This document shows, in pieces, positions 4,821-5,081 of a stretch of DNA of 5,081 nt. The stretch is from Candidatus Segetimicrobium genomatis (GTDB lineage Bacteria > Sysuimicrobiota > Sysuimicrobiia > Sysuimicrobiales > Segetimicrobiaceae). Numbering within the stretch: position 1 is the first letter of the stretch; every line of letters begins with the position of its first letter. Under the pieces are notes generated by a model. It saw only the letters and a list, made by a program, of their open reading frames with translations. It was not told the origin of the DNA and searched no databases. The stretch lies in the NCBI GenBank assembly GCA_005882445.1, contig VBAN01000242.1:1-5081 (forward strand). Reading direction: 5' to 3'. The position numbers and the translations under genes were made by a program.

Positions 4821-5081
4821 CCTCGGATCAGACCGGGCCGGCGCTCGCGCTGGAGGACGTGAGCCGGCAGTTCGCGATCGGCGGCGGCGCGATGTACCAG
4901 GCGCTCGACCGGGTCTCGTTCGCCGTGGCGCGCGGAGAATTCCTGGCGATCGTCGGACCGACCGGTTGCGGGAAATCCACGATCTTGAGCCTGGCCGCGG
5001 GGCTGCTCCGCCCCACGAGCGGCCGCATCCTGAGCTTCAGCGCCCCGCTCGAGCGCCTCAACCGGCGGGCGGCCTATCTCT
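4790..5081 (+). CDS. ABC transporter ATP-binding protein, NitT/TauT-like (3' truncated)
   Basis: This is the N-terminal part of an ABC ATPase, which powers import at the cytoplasmic face of the membrane. LALEDVSRQF and YQALDRVSFAVARGEFLAIVG form the first beta sheet. GPTGCGKST (encoded at about 4957-4983) is Walker A, and LAAGLLRPTSGRI follows as in SsuB/TauB-type ATPases. The Q-loop, signature motif and Walker B lie beyond the right edge. The start is uncertain: GTG 4790 is the only usual start codon in frame before the first beta strand and overlaps the upstream gene by 31 bp with only a weak GAGAA before it, so translation is probably coupled. GTG 4859 would cut into the fold. The resemblance is to the nitrate/sulfonate/taurine ATPases rather than to DppD/DppF, which would be the usual partners of a family-5 binding protein. 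Confidence 0.85.
   Translation, partial: MGRAVRDLEVASDQTGPALALEDVSRQFAIGGGAMYQALDRVSFAVARGEFLAIVGPTGCGKSTILSLAAGLLRPTSGRILSFSAPLERLNRRAAYL

Overview
This is a high-G+C bacterial window, about two thirds G+C by eye. Gene density, third-position G/C preference and family content suggest an uncultured soil or sediment bacterium (Rokubacteria-, CSP1-3- or Chloroflexi/Actinobacteria-like). No marker here fixes the phylum.

Layout from left to right: (1) the C-terminal half of a ketopantoate-reductase-family protein on the + strand, entering from the left edge and ending in a duplicated Pro-rich tail; (2) a convergent block on the - strand which, in its direction of transcription, runs from about 3133 down to 580: a class I glutamine-amidotransferase-like gene, a tRNA-Ser(CGA), an AI-2E/PerM-type membrane protein, and a DinB/YfiT-like putative metalloenzyme; (3) a 173-bp divergent intergenic region (3122-3294); (4) on the + strand, a secreted family-5 (peptide-type) ABC substrate-binding protein broken by an internal deletion and frameshift, then the start of an ABC ATPase that runs off the right edge.

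The most notable feature is the gene at 2417-3121 (-). Conventional ORF calling splits it into two pieces at an in-frame TGA. The protein reads in the same frame on both sides, and the TGA sits exactly where CTP-synthase-like glutamine amidotransferases carry their nucleophilic cysteine (GT-U-GGFQH). A short stem-loop follows the TGA at a distance suited to a bacterial SECIS. I read this as a selenoprotein of the CTP synthase C-terminal-region-related (seleno)protein family, with Sec89 as the candidate catalytic residue. The gene also seems to have an extended -10 promoter so close to the ATG that its mRNA may be leaderless.

Two other genes show reading-frame problems: the substrate-binding protein (junction near 3981-3985) and the N-terminus of the AI-2E protein (best ribosome-binding site and ATG are out of frame with the body). 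These may be real lesions or assembly errors. The selenoprotein differs from them because its frame is intact apart from the single TGA. No CRISPR array, insertion sequence or phage gene was seen, and no stretch longer than 300 bases lacks a gene.
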